NCBI RefSeq assembly: GCF_000931445.1
Contig: NZ_CP010849.1
Location: forward strand, 4,712,001-4,776,000
DNA from: Streptomyces cyaneogriseus subsp. noncyanogenus
GTDB taxonomy: Bacteria; Actinomycetota; Actinomycetes; Streptomycetales; Streptomycetaceae
Direction: 5' to 3'
DNA length: 64,000 nucleotides
Part shown: piece by piece, positions 28,790 through 36,629 of the stretch
Layout of the letters: every line of letters begins with the position of its first letter
Position numbering within the stretch: the stretch's first letter is position 1
Notes under the pieces: model-generated
What the model was told of the DNA's origin: nothing
The model's input: the letters and a program-made list of their open reading frames with translations, nothing else
Database searches by the model: none
Program-made: the position numbers and the translations under genes

Positions 28790-29737
28790 ATGCGCCTGCG
28801 TACGACCGCCGTCGCCGGCGCCCTGCTGCTGCTGACGGGCTGCGGTGCCGCCGACATGACACAGCAGGCGTCCCCGTTCGCCAACGCGCGGGGCGCGAAG
28901 ACCGTGACCCTGTCCGTGCAGTCCTGGGTGGGCGCCCAGGCCGACGCGGCCGTCGCCGAGTACCTGCTGGAGCACGAACTCGGCTACCACGTGGACACCG
29001 TCCAGGTCGACGAGGTCCCCGCCTGGGACGCGCTCAGCCAGGGCCGGGTCGACGCCATCATGGAGGACTGGGGCCACCCCGAGCAGGAGCGGCGGTACGT
29101 CGAGGAGAAGAAGACGATCGTCCGCGGCGGCGAACTCGGGGTCACCGGGCACATCGGCTGGTTCGTGCCGACGTACTTCGCGAAGCGGCACCCGGATGTG
29201 ACGGACTGGAAGAACCTCGACCGGTACGCCGGGCTGCTGCGCACCGCGGAGAGCGGCGGCAAGGGCCAGCTCCTGGACGGCTCGCCGTCCTACGTCACCC
29301 ACGACAAGGCGCTGGTGAAGAACCTGAAGCTCGACTACAAGGTCGTCTTCGCCGGTTCGGAGGCCGCCCAGATCACCCAGATCAAGCAGTTCGCCCGGGA
29401 GAAGAAGCCCTTCCTGACGTACTGGTACGCCCCGCAGTGGCTGTTCGAGAAGGTCCCGATGACGGAGGTGAGGCTGCCGCCGTACCGGGAGGGCTGCGAC
29501 GCCGACCCGGCGAAGGTGGCCTGCGGCTACCCGCACACCCCGCTCCAGAAGTACCTCAACGCGGACTTCGCCCGGAACGGCGGCGAGGCGGCGCGGTTCC
29601 TGAAGAACTTCCGGTGGACCACCGAGGACCAGAACGAGGTCGCCCTGATGATCGCCGAGGAGAAGCTGCCGCCCCGCGAGGCGGCGAAGAAGTGGGTGGA
29701 CAGCCACCCGTCCGTATGGAAGGAGTGGCTGCCCTGA
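28790..29737 (+). CDS. Glycine betaine-binding lipoprotein
   Basis: 315 residues, OpuAC-like substrate-binding protein for the transporter encoded just upstream (1-bp gap). The signal peptide MRLRTTAVAGALLLLTGCG ends in a lipobox with Cys at about 18, so it is anchored to the outer membrane face. The body contains VTLSVQSWVGAQADAAVAEYLLE, the motif DAIMEDWGHPE and an aromatic-rich FLTYWYAPQWLFEKVPM, fitting the aromatic cage for quaternary ammonium ligands. Last gene of the operon; its stop is 3 bp from the convergent PEP-mutase-like gene, with no room for a hairpin between. Confidence 0.9.
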   Translation: MRLRTTAVAGALLLLTGCGAADMTQQASPFANARGAKTVTLSVQSWVGAQADAAVAEYLLEHELGYHVDTVQVDEVPAWDALSQGRVDAIMEDWGHPEQERRYVEEKKTIVRGGELGVTGHIGWFVPTYFAKRHPDVTDWKNLDRYAGLLRTAESGGKGQLLDGSPSYVTHDKALVKNLKLDYKVVFAGSEAAQITQIKQFAREKKPFLTYWYAPQWLFEKVPMTEVRLPPYREGCDADPAKVACGYPHTPLQKYLNADFARNGGEAARFLKNFRWTTEDQNEVALMIAEEKLPPREAAKKWVDSHPSVWKEWLP

Positions 29738-29740
29738 CCC

Positions 29741-30463
29741 TCAGGACGCGATCCCTGCCGCGATCTCCCGCAGCGCCTGGACCGAGCGGCGCTGGAGCCC
29801 GGGTCCGAACGTGATCCGGGTGGCCCCGAGCGCGCCGAGTTCGGCGGGCGAGGGGCCCTCGCCGGGCCGCGCGACCATGTTGAGCGGTCCCTGGATCCCC
29901 GCGCGCAGCAGCGGCAGGACGTCGGCCGGGGCGCCGATCGGATACACGCAGTCGGCGCCCGCGGCGACGTACAGCGCCGCCCGCTCGATCGCCCGCGCGG
30001 GATCGGCGACACCGCGGAGGAACGTGTCGATGCGGGCGTTGACGAACAGCTCGTCCCCGGCGGCGGCCCGCACCTCGGCGAGCCAGTCGGCGTGCTCGTG
30101 CGGGTCCTTCAGCACCCCGTCCGCGGAGTCCTCCAGGTTGCAGCCGACGGCGCCCGTCTCCAGCAGCCGTTCCACCAGCTCCCCCGGGGGCAGCCCGTAG
30201 CCGTCCTCGGCGTCCGCGGACACCGGTACGCCGACCGCCCGGACGATCCGCGCCACCGCGGCGAACATCTCGCCGGCCGGTGTCTCGCCGTCCTCGTACC
30301 CCAGGGAGGCGGCCACCCCGGCGCTGGGCGTCGCCAGCGCCGGGAACCCCGCCTCCTCGAACACCCGGGCGCTGGCCGCGTCCCACGGACCGGGCAGGAC
30401 CAGGGGGTCGCCGGGCATCCGGCCGTGGTGCAGCGAGCGGAAGGTGCGCGCCCGGTTCACCAC
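29741..30463 (-). CDS. Isocitrate lyase / PEP mutase family protein
   Basis: 240 residues with the PEP phosphonomutase-like TIM barrel: LVLPGPWDAASARVFEEAGF, the metal-binding SADAEDGYG (about 79-87) and GCNLEDSADG. The true isocitrate lyase KKCGH motif is absent, as in the short family members found in many soil bacteria. The reaction is unknown; members cleave or mutate C-C or C-P bonds in 2-oxoacids. Its start overlaps the upstream AhpD-like gene by seven bases, giving a three-gene operon with two AhpD-like genes. Confidence 0.85.
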   Translation of the reverse strand: MVNRARTFRSLHHGRMPGDPLVLPGPWDAASARVFEEAGFPALATPSAGVAASLGYEDGETPAGEMFAAVARIVRAVGVPVSADAEDGYGLPPGELVERLLETGAVGCNLEDSADGVLKDPHEHADWLAEVRAAAGDELFVNARIDTFLRGVADPARAIERAALYVAAGADCVYPIGAPADVLPLLRAGIQGPLNMVARPGEGPSPAELGALGATRITFGPGLQRRSVQALREIAAGIAS

Positions 30464-30903
30464 GGCGCTCCGCCCGGGGGGATGCGCCGGCTCACCATCA
30501 GCCGGTTCCAGCCGTTGATGACGGTGATCAGCGCGATGAGATGGGCCAGCCGGGCCTCGTCGAAGTGCTTGGCGGCGGCCTCGTACACCGTGTCGGGCAC
30601 GAAGCCGTCCGTGAGGACGGTCACCGCCTCGGTCAGCGCGAGCGCGGCCCGCTCCCGCTCGTCGTAGACCTCCCCGGCCTCCTCCCAGGCGTCCAGCAGG
30701 TCGAGTTTGCGCCCCTCCACGCCCAGGCCGCGGGCGAGGCCCAGGTGCATGTCGAGGCAGAACGCGCAGCGGTTGAGCTGCGAGGCGCGGATCATGACCA
30801 GCTCGGCGAGGGCGGCGTCGCCGAAGCCCTTCTTCGCGGCGGCGCTCACCGCCTGCATCGCGTCGCGGACCCCCGCGTCCAGACGGTGGGTACGGGCGGT
30901 CAC
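30457..30903 (-). CDS. AhpD-like carboxymuconolactone decarboxylase family protein
   Basis: 148 residues from a GTG at 30903 overlapping the previous stop (GTGA). The core CAFCLDMH (Cys46, Cys49, His53) is the AhpD-type CxxCxxxH redox site. VLTDGFVPDTVYEAAAKHF and LIALITVINGWNRL complete the alkylhydroperoxidase-like fold. It is a close paralog of the upstream gene (shared EAVTVLTDGFVPD). Such proteins reduce peroxides using thiol partners. The pair probably arose by tandem duplication. Confidence 0.85.
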   Translation of the reverse strand: MTARTHRLDAGVRDAMQAVSAAAKKGFGDAALAELVMIRASQLNRCAFCLDMHLGLARGLGVEGRKLDLLDAWEEAGEVYDERERAALALTEAVTVLTDGFVPDTVYEAAAKHFDEARLAHLIALITVINGWNRLMVSRRIPPGGAPW

Positions 30904-31469
30904 CGGTGCCGCCCCGGCTGGTAGTGGCCAGGGGCCAGCCGGCAGGTCACCCCGAAGCGGTTCCAGGCGTTGATCACCGCGATCACCGAGATGAGCTGCG
31001 CCAGCTCCGCCTCGTCGAAGTGCCGCGCGGCCTTGTCGTACACCGCGTCGGGCACGAAGCCGTCCGTCAGGACGGTCACCGCCTCGGTCAGCTCCAGCGC
31101 CGCCAGCTCCTTCTCGGTGTAGAAGTGCCGCGACTCCTCCCACGCGCCGAGTTGCACGATCCGCTCGACGGTCTCGCCCGCGGCGAGCGCGTCCTTGGAG
31201 TGCATGTCGAGGCAGAGGGCGCAGTGGTTGATCTGGGAGGCGCGGATCTTCACCAGCTCGTACAGCTTGGGGTCGAGCCCCTGCCGGGCCGCGGTGTCCA
31301 GGCGGAGCATCGCCTTGTAGACCTCGGGGGCGTGCTGGGCCCAGTTCAGCCGGGCGGGCCGCTCGGAGGCGTACGCCCGCGAGGCGTCGGCCGCGTCGGC
31401 CGTGGGTGTGGTGCGGGTCGGGTGCGTCGGGCCGGCCTGGCCGGCCGACGGATCGGCGTGCGTCGTCAT
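30900..31469 (-). CDS. AhpD-like carboxymuconolactone decarboxylase family protein
   Basis: 189 residues from the ATG at 31469; the frame extends 10 codons further but without support. The redox site is CALCLDMH (Cys83, Cys86, His90), and the C-terminal VTVLTDGFVPDAVYDKAARHF is nearly the same as in the next gene. It has a longer Thr/Ala-rich N-terminus. It is the first gene of the leftward operon and diverges from a MocR-type regulator across 47 bp, so MocR control is likely. Confidence 0.85.
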   Translation of the reverse strand: MTTHADPSAGQAGPTHPTRTTPTADAADASRAYASERPARLNWAQHAPEVYKAMLRLDTAARQGLDPKLYELVKIRASQINHCALCLDMHSKDALAAGETVERIVQLGAWEESRHFYTEKELAALELTEAVTVLTDGFVPDAVYDKAARHFDEAELAQLISVIAVINAWNRFGVTCRLAPGHYQPGRHR

Positions 31470-31516
31470 GCCCTCGACCCTAGGAGCGAAGCAGCCCACG
31501 GGTATGGTCCATTTCC

Positions 31517-32911
31517 ATGCCGGATCAATGGGCCACTTTGGGCATCGACCTGCACCTGGAACCGACCGGTCCGGGGCTGCGCCGCGGACTGACCGACGCC
31601 CTGCGCGAGGCGGTCCGCACCGGGCGCCTGGCCCCGGGCACCCGGCTGCCCTCCTCCCGCGCGCTCGCCGCCGACCTCGGCATCGCCCGCAACACCGTCG
31701 CCGACGCCTACGCCGACCTCGTCGCCGAGGGCTGGCTCACCGCCCGCCAGGGCTCCGGCACCCGCGTCGCCGAGCGCGCGGTGGTCCCGCCGGCCGGCCC
31801 GGCCGGGCGCCCCCGCCGCTCCGCCCGCCCCGCCTACGACCTGCGGCCGGGCACCCCCGACCTCGCCTCCTTCCCGCGCGCCGAGTGGCTGCGGGCCGCC
31901 CGCCGCGCCCTGGCCGCGGCCCCGAACGACGTCCTCGGCTACGGCGAGCCCCTCGGCCGCCCCGAACTGCGCACCGCGCTCGCCGGCTACCTCGCCCGGG
32001 CCAGGGGCGTGCGTGCCGACCCCGAACGGGTCGTGGTGTGCGCGGGGTTCGGCAACGGGCTGAAGACGCTCGGCGCGGTCCTCGCCGCGCGCGGCGTCCG
32101 CACGGTGGCCGTGGAGTCGTACGGCCTGGGCGTGCACCGGGACCTGCTGACCGGGGCCGGACTGCGCACCGAGCCGCTGCCCTTCGACGACCGCGGCACC
32201 GACCCGCGGCCGTCCGCGGCGGCCGGCGCCGTCCTGCTCACCCCCGCCCACCAGTTCCCGATGGGCGTGCCCCTGCACCCCGACCGCCGGGCCGCCGTCG
32301 TGGACTGGGCGCGGCGCACCGGCGGCCTGGTCCTGGAGGACGACTACGACGGCGAGTTCCGTTACGACCGCCAGTCCGTCGGCGCCCTCCAGGGTTTGGA
32401 CCCGGACCACGTGGTCTACCTGGGCACCGCGAGCAAGTCCCTCGCCCCGGGGCTGCGGCTGGGCTGGATGGTCCTGCCCGGTCCACTCGCGGGGGAGGTC
32501 GGCGCGCTCCTGGAGGGGAGCGCCGGGACGTGCGGCGTCCCGGACCAACTGGTCCTCGCCGAGTTCATCCGGTCCGGCGCGTACGACCGTCATGTACGGA
32601 AGATGCGGCTGCGCTACCGGCGGCGGCGCAACGAGCTGATCCGCGCCCTCGCCGCGCACGCACCGCACCTGCGGGTCTCCGGCGTCGCCGCGGGGCTGCA
32701 CATCGTCCTGGACCTCCCGCCCGGCACCGAACAGGACGTGGTCCGCGCCGCCACCTGGCAGGGGCTCGCCGTCATGGGTCTCGGCCACTTCCGCCACCCC
32801 GGCGCCCCCGGCCCCCGCAGGGACGGCCTGGTGATCGGCTACGGCACCCCGCCGGACAGCGCGTGGTCGGGAACGCTGGACGCGCTGACGCGCGCGCTGC
32901 CGGAGCGGTGA
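31517..32911 (+). CDS. MocR-type regulator (GntR HTH plus aminotransferase domain)
   Basis: 464 residues. The N-terminal winged helix (about 22-80) has GRLAPGTRLPSSRALAADLG and ARNTVADAYADLVAEGWL. The class-I aminotransferase-like domain follows, with GYGEPLGRPELR, LEDDYDGEFRY and the PLP Lys307 in YLGTASKSLAPG. MocR proteins use PLP compounds as effector. It diverges from the AhpD-like operon with a 47-bp gap. The last 176 codons are duplicated almost exactly at 38034-38566. Confidence 0.92.
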   Translation: MPDQWATLGIDLHLEPTGPGLRRGLTDALREAVRTGRLAPGTRLPSSRALAADLGIARNTVADAYADLVAEGWLTARQGSGTRVAERAVVPPAGPAGRPRRSARPAYDLRPGTPDLASFPRAEWLRAARRALAAAPNDVLGYGEPLGRPELRTALAGYLARARGVRADPERVVVCAGFGNGLKTLGAVLAARGVRTVAVESYGLGVHRDLLTGAGLRTEPLPFDDRGTDPRPSAAAGAVLLTPAHQFPMGVPLHPDRRAAVVDWARRTGGLVLEDDYDGEFRYDRQSVGALQGLDPDHVVYLGTASKSLAPGLRLGWMVLPGPLAGEVGALLEGSAGTCGVPDQLVLAEFIRSGAYDRHVRKMRLRYRRRRNELIRALAAHAPHLRVSGVAAGLHIVLDLPPGTEQDVVRAATWQGLAVMGLGHFRHPGAPGPRRDGLVIGYGTPPDSAWSGTLDALTRALPER

Positions 32912-32912
32912 C
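32380..32912 (+). repeat. 533-bp direct repeat, copy 1 (mocR 3' end)
   Basis: The sequence is the same as 38034-38566 except one base (T at about 32552, C at about 38206; Val to Ala). Homology starts abruptly at CGGCGCCCTCC and ends just after the mocR stop. With copy 2 it bounds 5,121 bp of accessory genes. Confidence 0.95.
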
Positions 32913-32918
32913 GGGGCG

Positions 32919-32948
32919 GAGACCCGCCCGTGTCCCTGAGCGGGTCTC
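32919..32948 (+). terminator. mocR terminator hairpin
   Basis: Nine-base arms GAGACCCGC (32919-32927) and GCGGGTCTC (32940-32948) just after the mocR stop, followed by TCCCTTTC. It belongs to the unique DNA outside the repeat. Confidence 0.6.
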
Positions 32949-32980
32949 TCCCTTTCGCGTCCTTCTCGTGTCCTCGGCGC

Positions 32981-33409
32981 TCAGTCGAGACAGAACTCGT
33001 TGCCCTCGATGTCCAGCATCGGGATGCACGCGTCAGTGCCGTCGTACAGCGTCCGCACGTGTACGGCGCCGAGCGGGACCAGCCGTGCGCACTCGGCCTC
33101 CAGTGCGGCGAGGCGCTCTTCCCCCACGAGTCCGGTGGCGACCCGTACGTCGAGATGGACCCGGTTCTTCGCGGCCTTCCCTTCGGGAACGCGCTGGAAG
33201 AACAACCGTGGGCCCACCCCCGAGGGGTCGACGCACGCGAACCACGCGTCCCGCTGCTCGGGCGGCAGCGAGCGCTTGTACTCCTCCCAGGTGGCGAACC
33301 CCTCCGGCGGCGGCGGTACGACGTACCCCAGCACCTCGCACCAGAAGCGAGCGAGGCGCTCCGGTTCCGCGCAGTCGAAGGTGACCTGGACCTGTCTGAT
33401 CGACGACAT
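32981..33409 (-). CDS. VOC-family (glyoxalase-like) protein
   Basis: 142 residues. The start RQVQVTFDCAEPERLARFWCEVLGYVVPPPP and the end PMLDIEGNEFCLD are the paired halves of a vicinal-oxygen-chelate fold. Metal-ligand positions are partly replaced (D for the first His; E near the end), as in many small resistance- or binding-type members. The substrate is unknown. First gene of the accessory segment, transcribed leftward, toward mocR. Confidence 0.8.
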   Translation of the reverse strand: MSSIRQVQVTFDCAEPERLARFWCEVLGYVVPPPPEGFATWEEYKRSLPPEQRDAWFACVDPSGVGPRLFFQRVPEGKAAKNRVHLDVRVATGLVGEERLAALEAECARLVPLGAVHVRTLYDGTDACIPMLDIEGNEFCLD

Positions 33410-33520
33410 TGGCGCACCCTACCGAGGACGACAGGGCCCCGGCCACGGAGTTGTCCACCACCGGGTCCGGTCTCCGGAAGGACGTGGACGTCGCCGTCGG
33501 TCTCGGCTCCGTGCCGGGGC

Positions 33521-34063
33521 CTACCGGATGGCGGCGAGGACCCGGTTCCGCAGCGTCCCGTCCGCGAGGGCGTCCGGGCTTCGCCACTCGACGGCGCTTA
33601 CCTCCTCCGCCTGCAACGTCACCTCGACCGGGCCCGTGGTACCGAAGAGGTAGCGCACATCCGCGTGCTGGTGCGCCGGCTCGCCCTTGGCGGCGTTCGC
33701 GGGGATGTCGTGCACGTCGATGTGGACGGGGACGGGCAGCAGCGGCGCGATGCTCGCGCGAACGCCGGTCTCCTCGGTGAGTTCCCGGAGCGCGGCACCC
33801 ATCAGGTTCACGTCCTCCGCTTCCAGGTGCCCGCCGGGAGTGAGGTACCTCCCGAGCGCGTTGTGCCGGACGAACAGCACGTCGCCGCGCTCGTCGACGA
33901 GTACGGCCCCCGCGGTGACGTGGAGCGGCGATGTCTTGCGGCTGGTGAGGTCATCGCCCTGGTCCAGTCGTTCCAGGACGACGGACAGGGCGGCCTTCTC
34001 CGCCGGATGGGCGTCGATGTACTCGGTGACGGTCTCGCGGATGTGGTCGGATGTGATCGGCAT
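33521..34063 (-). CDS. Nudix hydrolase
   Basis: 180 residues. A Nudix box GGHLEAEDVNLMGAALRELT continued by EETG lies near 77-100; it has the REL.EE core, with one or two extra residues before RE compared with the standard pattern. An N-terminal 45-residue helical cap precedes HVTAGAVLVDERGDVLFVRH. Nudix enzymes split nucleoside-diphosphate-linked compounds. The ATG sits 3 bp after the stop of the SAH-hydrolase-like gene, so they are one unit and may act on the same metabolite. Confidence 0.85.
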   Translation of the reverse strand: MPITSDHIRETVTEYIDAHPAEKAALSVVLERLDQGDDLTSRKTSPLHVTAGAVLVDERGDVLFVRHNALGRYLTPGGHLEAEDVNLMGAALRELTEETGVRASIAPLLPVPVHIDVHDIPANAAKGEPAHQHADVRYLFGTTGPVEVTLQAEEVSAVEWRSPDALADGTLRNRVLAAIR

Positions 34064-34066
34064 GGT

Positions 34067-35191
34067 TCACCTGTTGTTGTAGTAGTGGAGCCAGGTGGCG
34101 GCGATGGTGCTTCGGTCGGCCGCCGGTACCTCGTGCGGTGCGGCGTCGAGGCCGCCACGGACGAGAGCGCGCACGGCCGCGATGATCTCGGCCTGTACGA
34201 GGAAGATGAACGGTCCCACGGACGCGCCGTGGATGAAGTTGACCGCCTCACCGCCGTTCAGCAGATAGAAGTAGTGGCCGGTCGTGCTGTAGCGGGTGAC
34301 GTGTTCTCCCGCGCTGTTCCTGGTGTAGCCGTCCGGCAACCCCTCCAGCTCCAGCTCGTCTTCCGAACTGGTCACGGTGGCGACATAGGCACCGTTCCTG
34401 AGTTCGGGGAAGTCCTCGCCCCGCAGGGACAACGAGCCCGTGGCGCACAGGACGAGCCCCGCGTTCTTCAACGCGTCGTCCCGGTTACGGGCAACGCTGA
34501 ACCCCTGTGACAGCGCCTGGGCCCGTCGTACGGGGTCGATGTCGTACACCGTGACGTGCACACCCTTGGCGTGCAGCAGCCGGGCGATCGAGCTGCCGAG
34601 CTTCCCGAAGCCCAGCACCAGTGCCGGTCGGCCGTGCAGGATGTCGCCGCGCCCCCGCAACAGTGCTTCGGTGGAGAAGACGACCGACTGACCGACCAGG
34701 AAGTCTTCCGGGTCCTTGAGCGGGCTCCGCGCCACCGACATCACGGGGCACGGCAGCTTGTCCCGCTCGGTGTAGCGCTTGTGACCGTTCTCGGTGTCTT
34801 CGACCACGCCGAGGATCTTCCCGGAGAACCGCTCGCACAGCGCGTCCAGCGAGGGCGCGAAGTACCCGCCCACGTCCAGCAGCACCACGTCTTCACCGGC
34901 CGCCCTGGTCTCCAGATACGTCACCGCGGCGTCGGCGTCCGCGAACAGCCCGCGGGACAGCTCGTCGACCGCGTACGCCTGTTCCACCTCACGGCGGGCG
35001 GACATGTGCACCGACCGGGGCTTGGGCAGCACGGCGCGCAGACGCGACACCTTCCCCACGGCGTTCACGAAGGCAGGACGTTCGGGAAGCATGTGGGTCA
35101 CCAGCAGCGAGGACGGCAGGTCGGGGGGTGCGAACTCGCGCGCGACACGGGCGAAGTACGCATCCAGCCGTGCACGTTCCGAGGTCTCCAC
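34067..35191 (-). CDS. S-adenosylhomocysteine hydrolase-like NAD-binding protein
   Basis: About 374 residues from the GTG at 35191 (AAGGAGAG upstream). True SAH hydrolases are longer by roughly 50-110 residues. The centre looks like the SAHH family: VVEDTENGHKRY (cf. EETTTG), SVARSPLKDPEDFLVGQS and the Rossmann loop VLGFGKLGSSIARLL near 210, then VTVYDIDPVRRAQALSQGF. The NAD domain is intact but the N-terminal substrate domain (VTHMLPERPAFVNAV) diverges strongly. I infer an NAD-dependent enzyme on another substrate. Coupled to a Nudix hydrolase gene 3 bp downstream. Confidence 0.7.
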   Translation of the reverse strand: METSERARLDAYFARVAREFAPPDLPSSLLVTHMLPERPAFVNAVGKVSRLRAVLPKPRSVHMSARREVEQAYAVDELSRGLFADADAAVTYLETRAAGEDVVLLDVGGYFAPSLDALCERFSGKILGVVEDTENGHKRYTERDKLPCPVMSVARSPLKDPEDFLVGQSVVFSTEALLRGRGDILHGRPALVLGFGKLGSSIARLLHAKGVHVTVYDIDPVRRAQALSQGFSVARNRDDALKNAGLVLCATGSLSLRGEDFPELRNGAYVATVTSSEDELELEGLPDGYTRNSAGEHVTRYSTTGHYFYLLNGGEAVNFIHGASVGPFIFLVQAEIIAAVRALVRGGLDAAPHEVPAADRSTIAATWLHYYNNR

Positions 35192-35230
35192 GGGACACTC
35201 TCCTTGTAGTCGTTCCGCCAGGTGGTGGAT

Positions 35231-35269
35231 CCGGTCGGCTGTCCGACCGCCACGCGGACAGCCGACCGG
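35231..35269. terminator. Perfect 15-bp hairpin before SAHH-like gene
   Basis: Arms 35231-35245 and 35255-35269 with a 9-nt loop, about 40 bp upstream of the SAHH-like start on the minus strand. Either a second terminator for the HTH operon or a leader hairpin of the SAHH-like transcript. Confidence 0.5.
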
Positions 35270-35278
35270 GGTTGGTGC

Positions 35279-35317
35279 CCGCCCCCGCCACAGAGCGGGT
35301 CCATGGGGCGGGGGCGG
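35279..35317 (-). terminator. Terminator of the small HTH operon
   Basis: Eleven-base arms (35279-35289, 35307-35317) immediately after the stop of the double-HTH gene on the minus strand. Confidence 0.55.
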
Positions 35318-35321
35318 AGTT

Positions 35322-35786
35322 CTAGAGCGGGCGGACGCCGGGGCCGCGCACGACCGCAGCCGCGGACCGGTCGCGGCGGGGTACGCCCCACTCGTCCAGG
35401 CGCTTGCGGAGCCATCCGGGGTCCACGACGAACTCACGGGCGAGCGCGGCGGCGGACTCGCCGTCGCGGTAGCGCGTGGTCACCTCCTGGCGGCGCTCGA
35501 TGAGCGCGGCCTGCGCTGCCTGTACTTCGGCACTCGTACGACGGGTCATGGTTCGTCCTCGGAATACACGGCTACCGGCACGGCGATATCGATGTGCTGC
35601 GTGGTGGGGGCGGCGGGGTACGCCCCAGTCGTCCAGTCGCAGGCGCAACCACGTCTCGGACACGCCCAGGGAGCGGGCCATCCGGGATACGGGTTCACCG
35701 GCGTGGTAGCGCTGGATGATCTCGGTTTTGCGTTTCAGTGCGGCTTCGCGCGCTGCGGCTTTCTCCGCAGGGGTCGGGCGGCGCAC
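35322..35786 (-). CDS. Small protein with two tandem HTH-like repeats
   Basis: About 154 residues from the GTG at 35786, with GGAGGT at ideal distance. Two related units of about 50 residues are visible: KTEIIQRYHAGEPVSRMARS with LGVSETWLRLRLDDWGVPRR, and EVTTRYRDGESAAALAREFV with VDPGWLRKRLDEWGVPRR. Each resembles a helix-turn-helix of the type found in resolvases and phage regulators. A second ATG with GAGGACGAACC upstream (near 35549) could produce the second unit alone. No catalytic domain is seen. It is the last gene of a three-gene leftward operon. Confidence 0.6.
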   Translation of the reverse strand: MRRPTPAEKAAAREAALKRKTEIIQRYHAGEPVSRMARSLGVSETWLRLRLDDWGVPRRPHHAAHRYRRAGSRVFRGRTMTRRTSAEVQAAQAALIERRQEVTTRYRDGESAAALAREFVVDPGWLRKRLDEWGVPRRDRSAAAVVRGPGVRPL

Positions 35787-35790
35787 GGTC

Positions 35791-36273
35791 TTACCTCCAT
35801 GGGTCGTCGGCGAGCACGTACAGCGGGTGTGCGAGCCCGCCGATACGGTGCATGAGGGGTTCGTGGGGTGCTTCGGCGTACTGCTGGAGAGGAAGCCGGA
35901 TGGGCCGGACGGACAGGGTGTACGTACAGTCCGCGTCCAGAGCCGTGACGGACAGCGGATGCCCGCCCTTGATGTGCTCTCGCGCCGTGCGTTCCTCGTC
36001 CGGGTCGGCTGCCCAGTCACGTAACCGGGTGGGCGCGTCCTCGATGGGATTCGCTTCGCACGCGTTCGCGTAGAACCACGGGGACACCCCCGGATCGGGG
36101 TCGAGTCCGTCCGCGATACGCCGGGCCTGCCCCCGGAGCCATCGCAGCGCGAGCACCGGCGAGATGGTGCGGAAGACGCCCAGGACGTACCGCACCTCTC
36201 GGTCGGTGCCGCAGACAGTTCCCTCGGCGAGCACTTCGCATCGGTAGCCCGTCGGGTCGGCACTGTCGATCAC
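35791..36273 (-). CDS. Hypothetical accessory protein
   Basis: About 160 residues from a GTG at 36273 that overlaps the upstream stop by four bases. The sequence has YRCEVLAEGTVCGTDREVRY with two Cys, a charged middle (DEERTAREHIKGGHPLSVTA) and PIRLPLQQYAEAPHEPLMHR. I do not recognise a family. The neighbours suggest it belongs to the XRE/DUF397 type of accessory island. Its stop is 4 bp before the double-HTH gene. Confidence 0.55.
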   Translation of the reverse strand: MIDSADPTGYRCEVLAEGTVCGTDREVRYVLGVFRTISPVLALRWLRGQARRIADGLDPDPGVSPWFYANACEANPIEDAPTRLRDWAADPDEERTAREHIKGGHPLSVTALDADCTYTLSVRPIRLPLQQYAEAPHEPLMHRIGGLAHPLYVLADDPWR

Positions 36274-36524
36274 AGCAGCTCTCCCCGGCTGCGCGCGTTC
36301 GCACGGGCGGTCTCGGCACTCAGCCGCTCTATGCGGTCCGCAGGCCGGACGAACTTCGGGTCCGCGTCCCACTCGGCCCCGCCGCAGACCGGGCGCAGTG
36401 ACCAGTACGAGCCGGCGACTCCCCGGAACTCTCCAAGCTGGTCATCCCGACTGGTGTCCACCATGAGTGAGCCCGGTTCGGGTACGCCGACGGGCTCAGT
36501 TGTGGGAACGTTCTGTGCAGACAC
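36270..36524 (-). CDS. Small XRE/DUF397-associated hypothetical protein
   Basis: 84 residues: a 20-residue acidic leader, then MVDTSRDDQLGEFRGVAGSY and WSLRPVCGGAEWDADPKFVR, then a helical RIERLSAETARANARSRGEL tail. Short proteins with this SYWSLRP..GGAEWDA pattern occur next to XRE/DUF397 genes in Streptomyces. It is the first gene of the leftward operon, divergent from the XRE regulator across about 105 bp. Confidence 0.6.
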   Translation of the reverse strand: MSAQNVPTTEPVGVPEPGSLMVDTSRDDQLGEFRGVAGSYWSLRPVCGGAEWDADPKFVRPADRIERLSAETARANARSRGELL

Positions 36525-36629
36525 CGCCGCTCCTCTCCGTAGTGCTTCGACTACTCGGGCGGCCTAGCGTGACTGCCCCCGGAGCGGTCTTCAACTTGCG
36601 CGTTTTGCTCGGAGAGTTAGGGACTCAGG

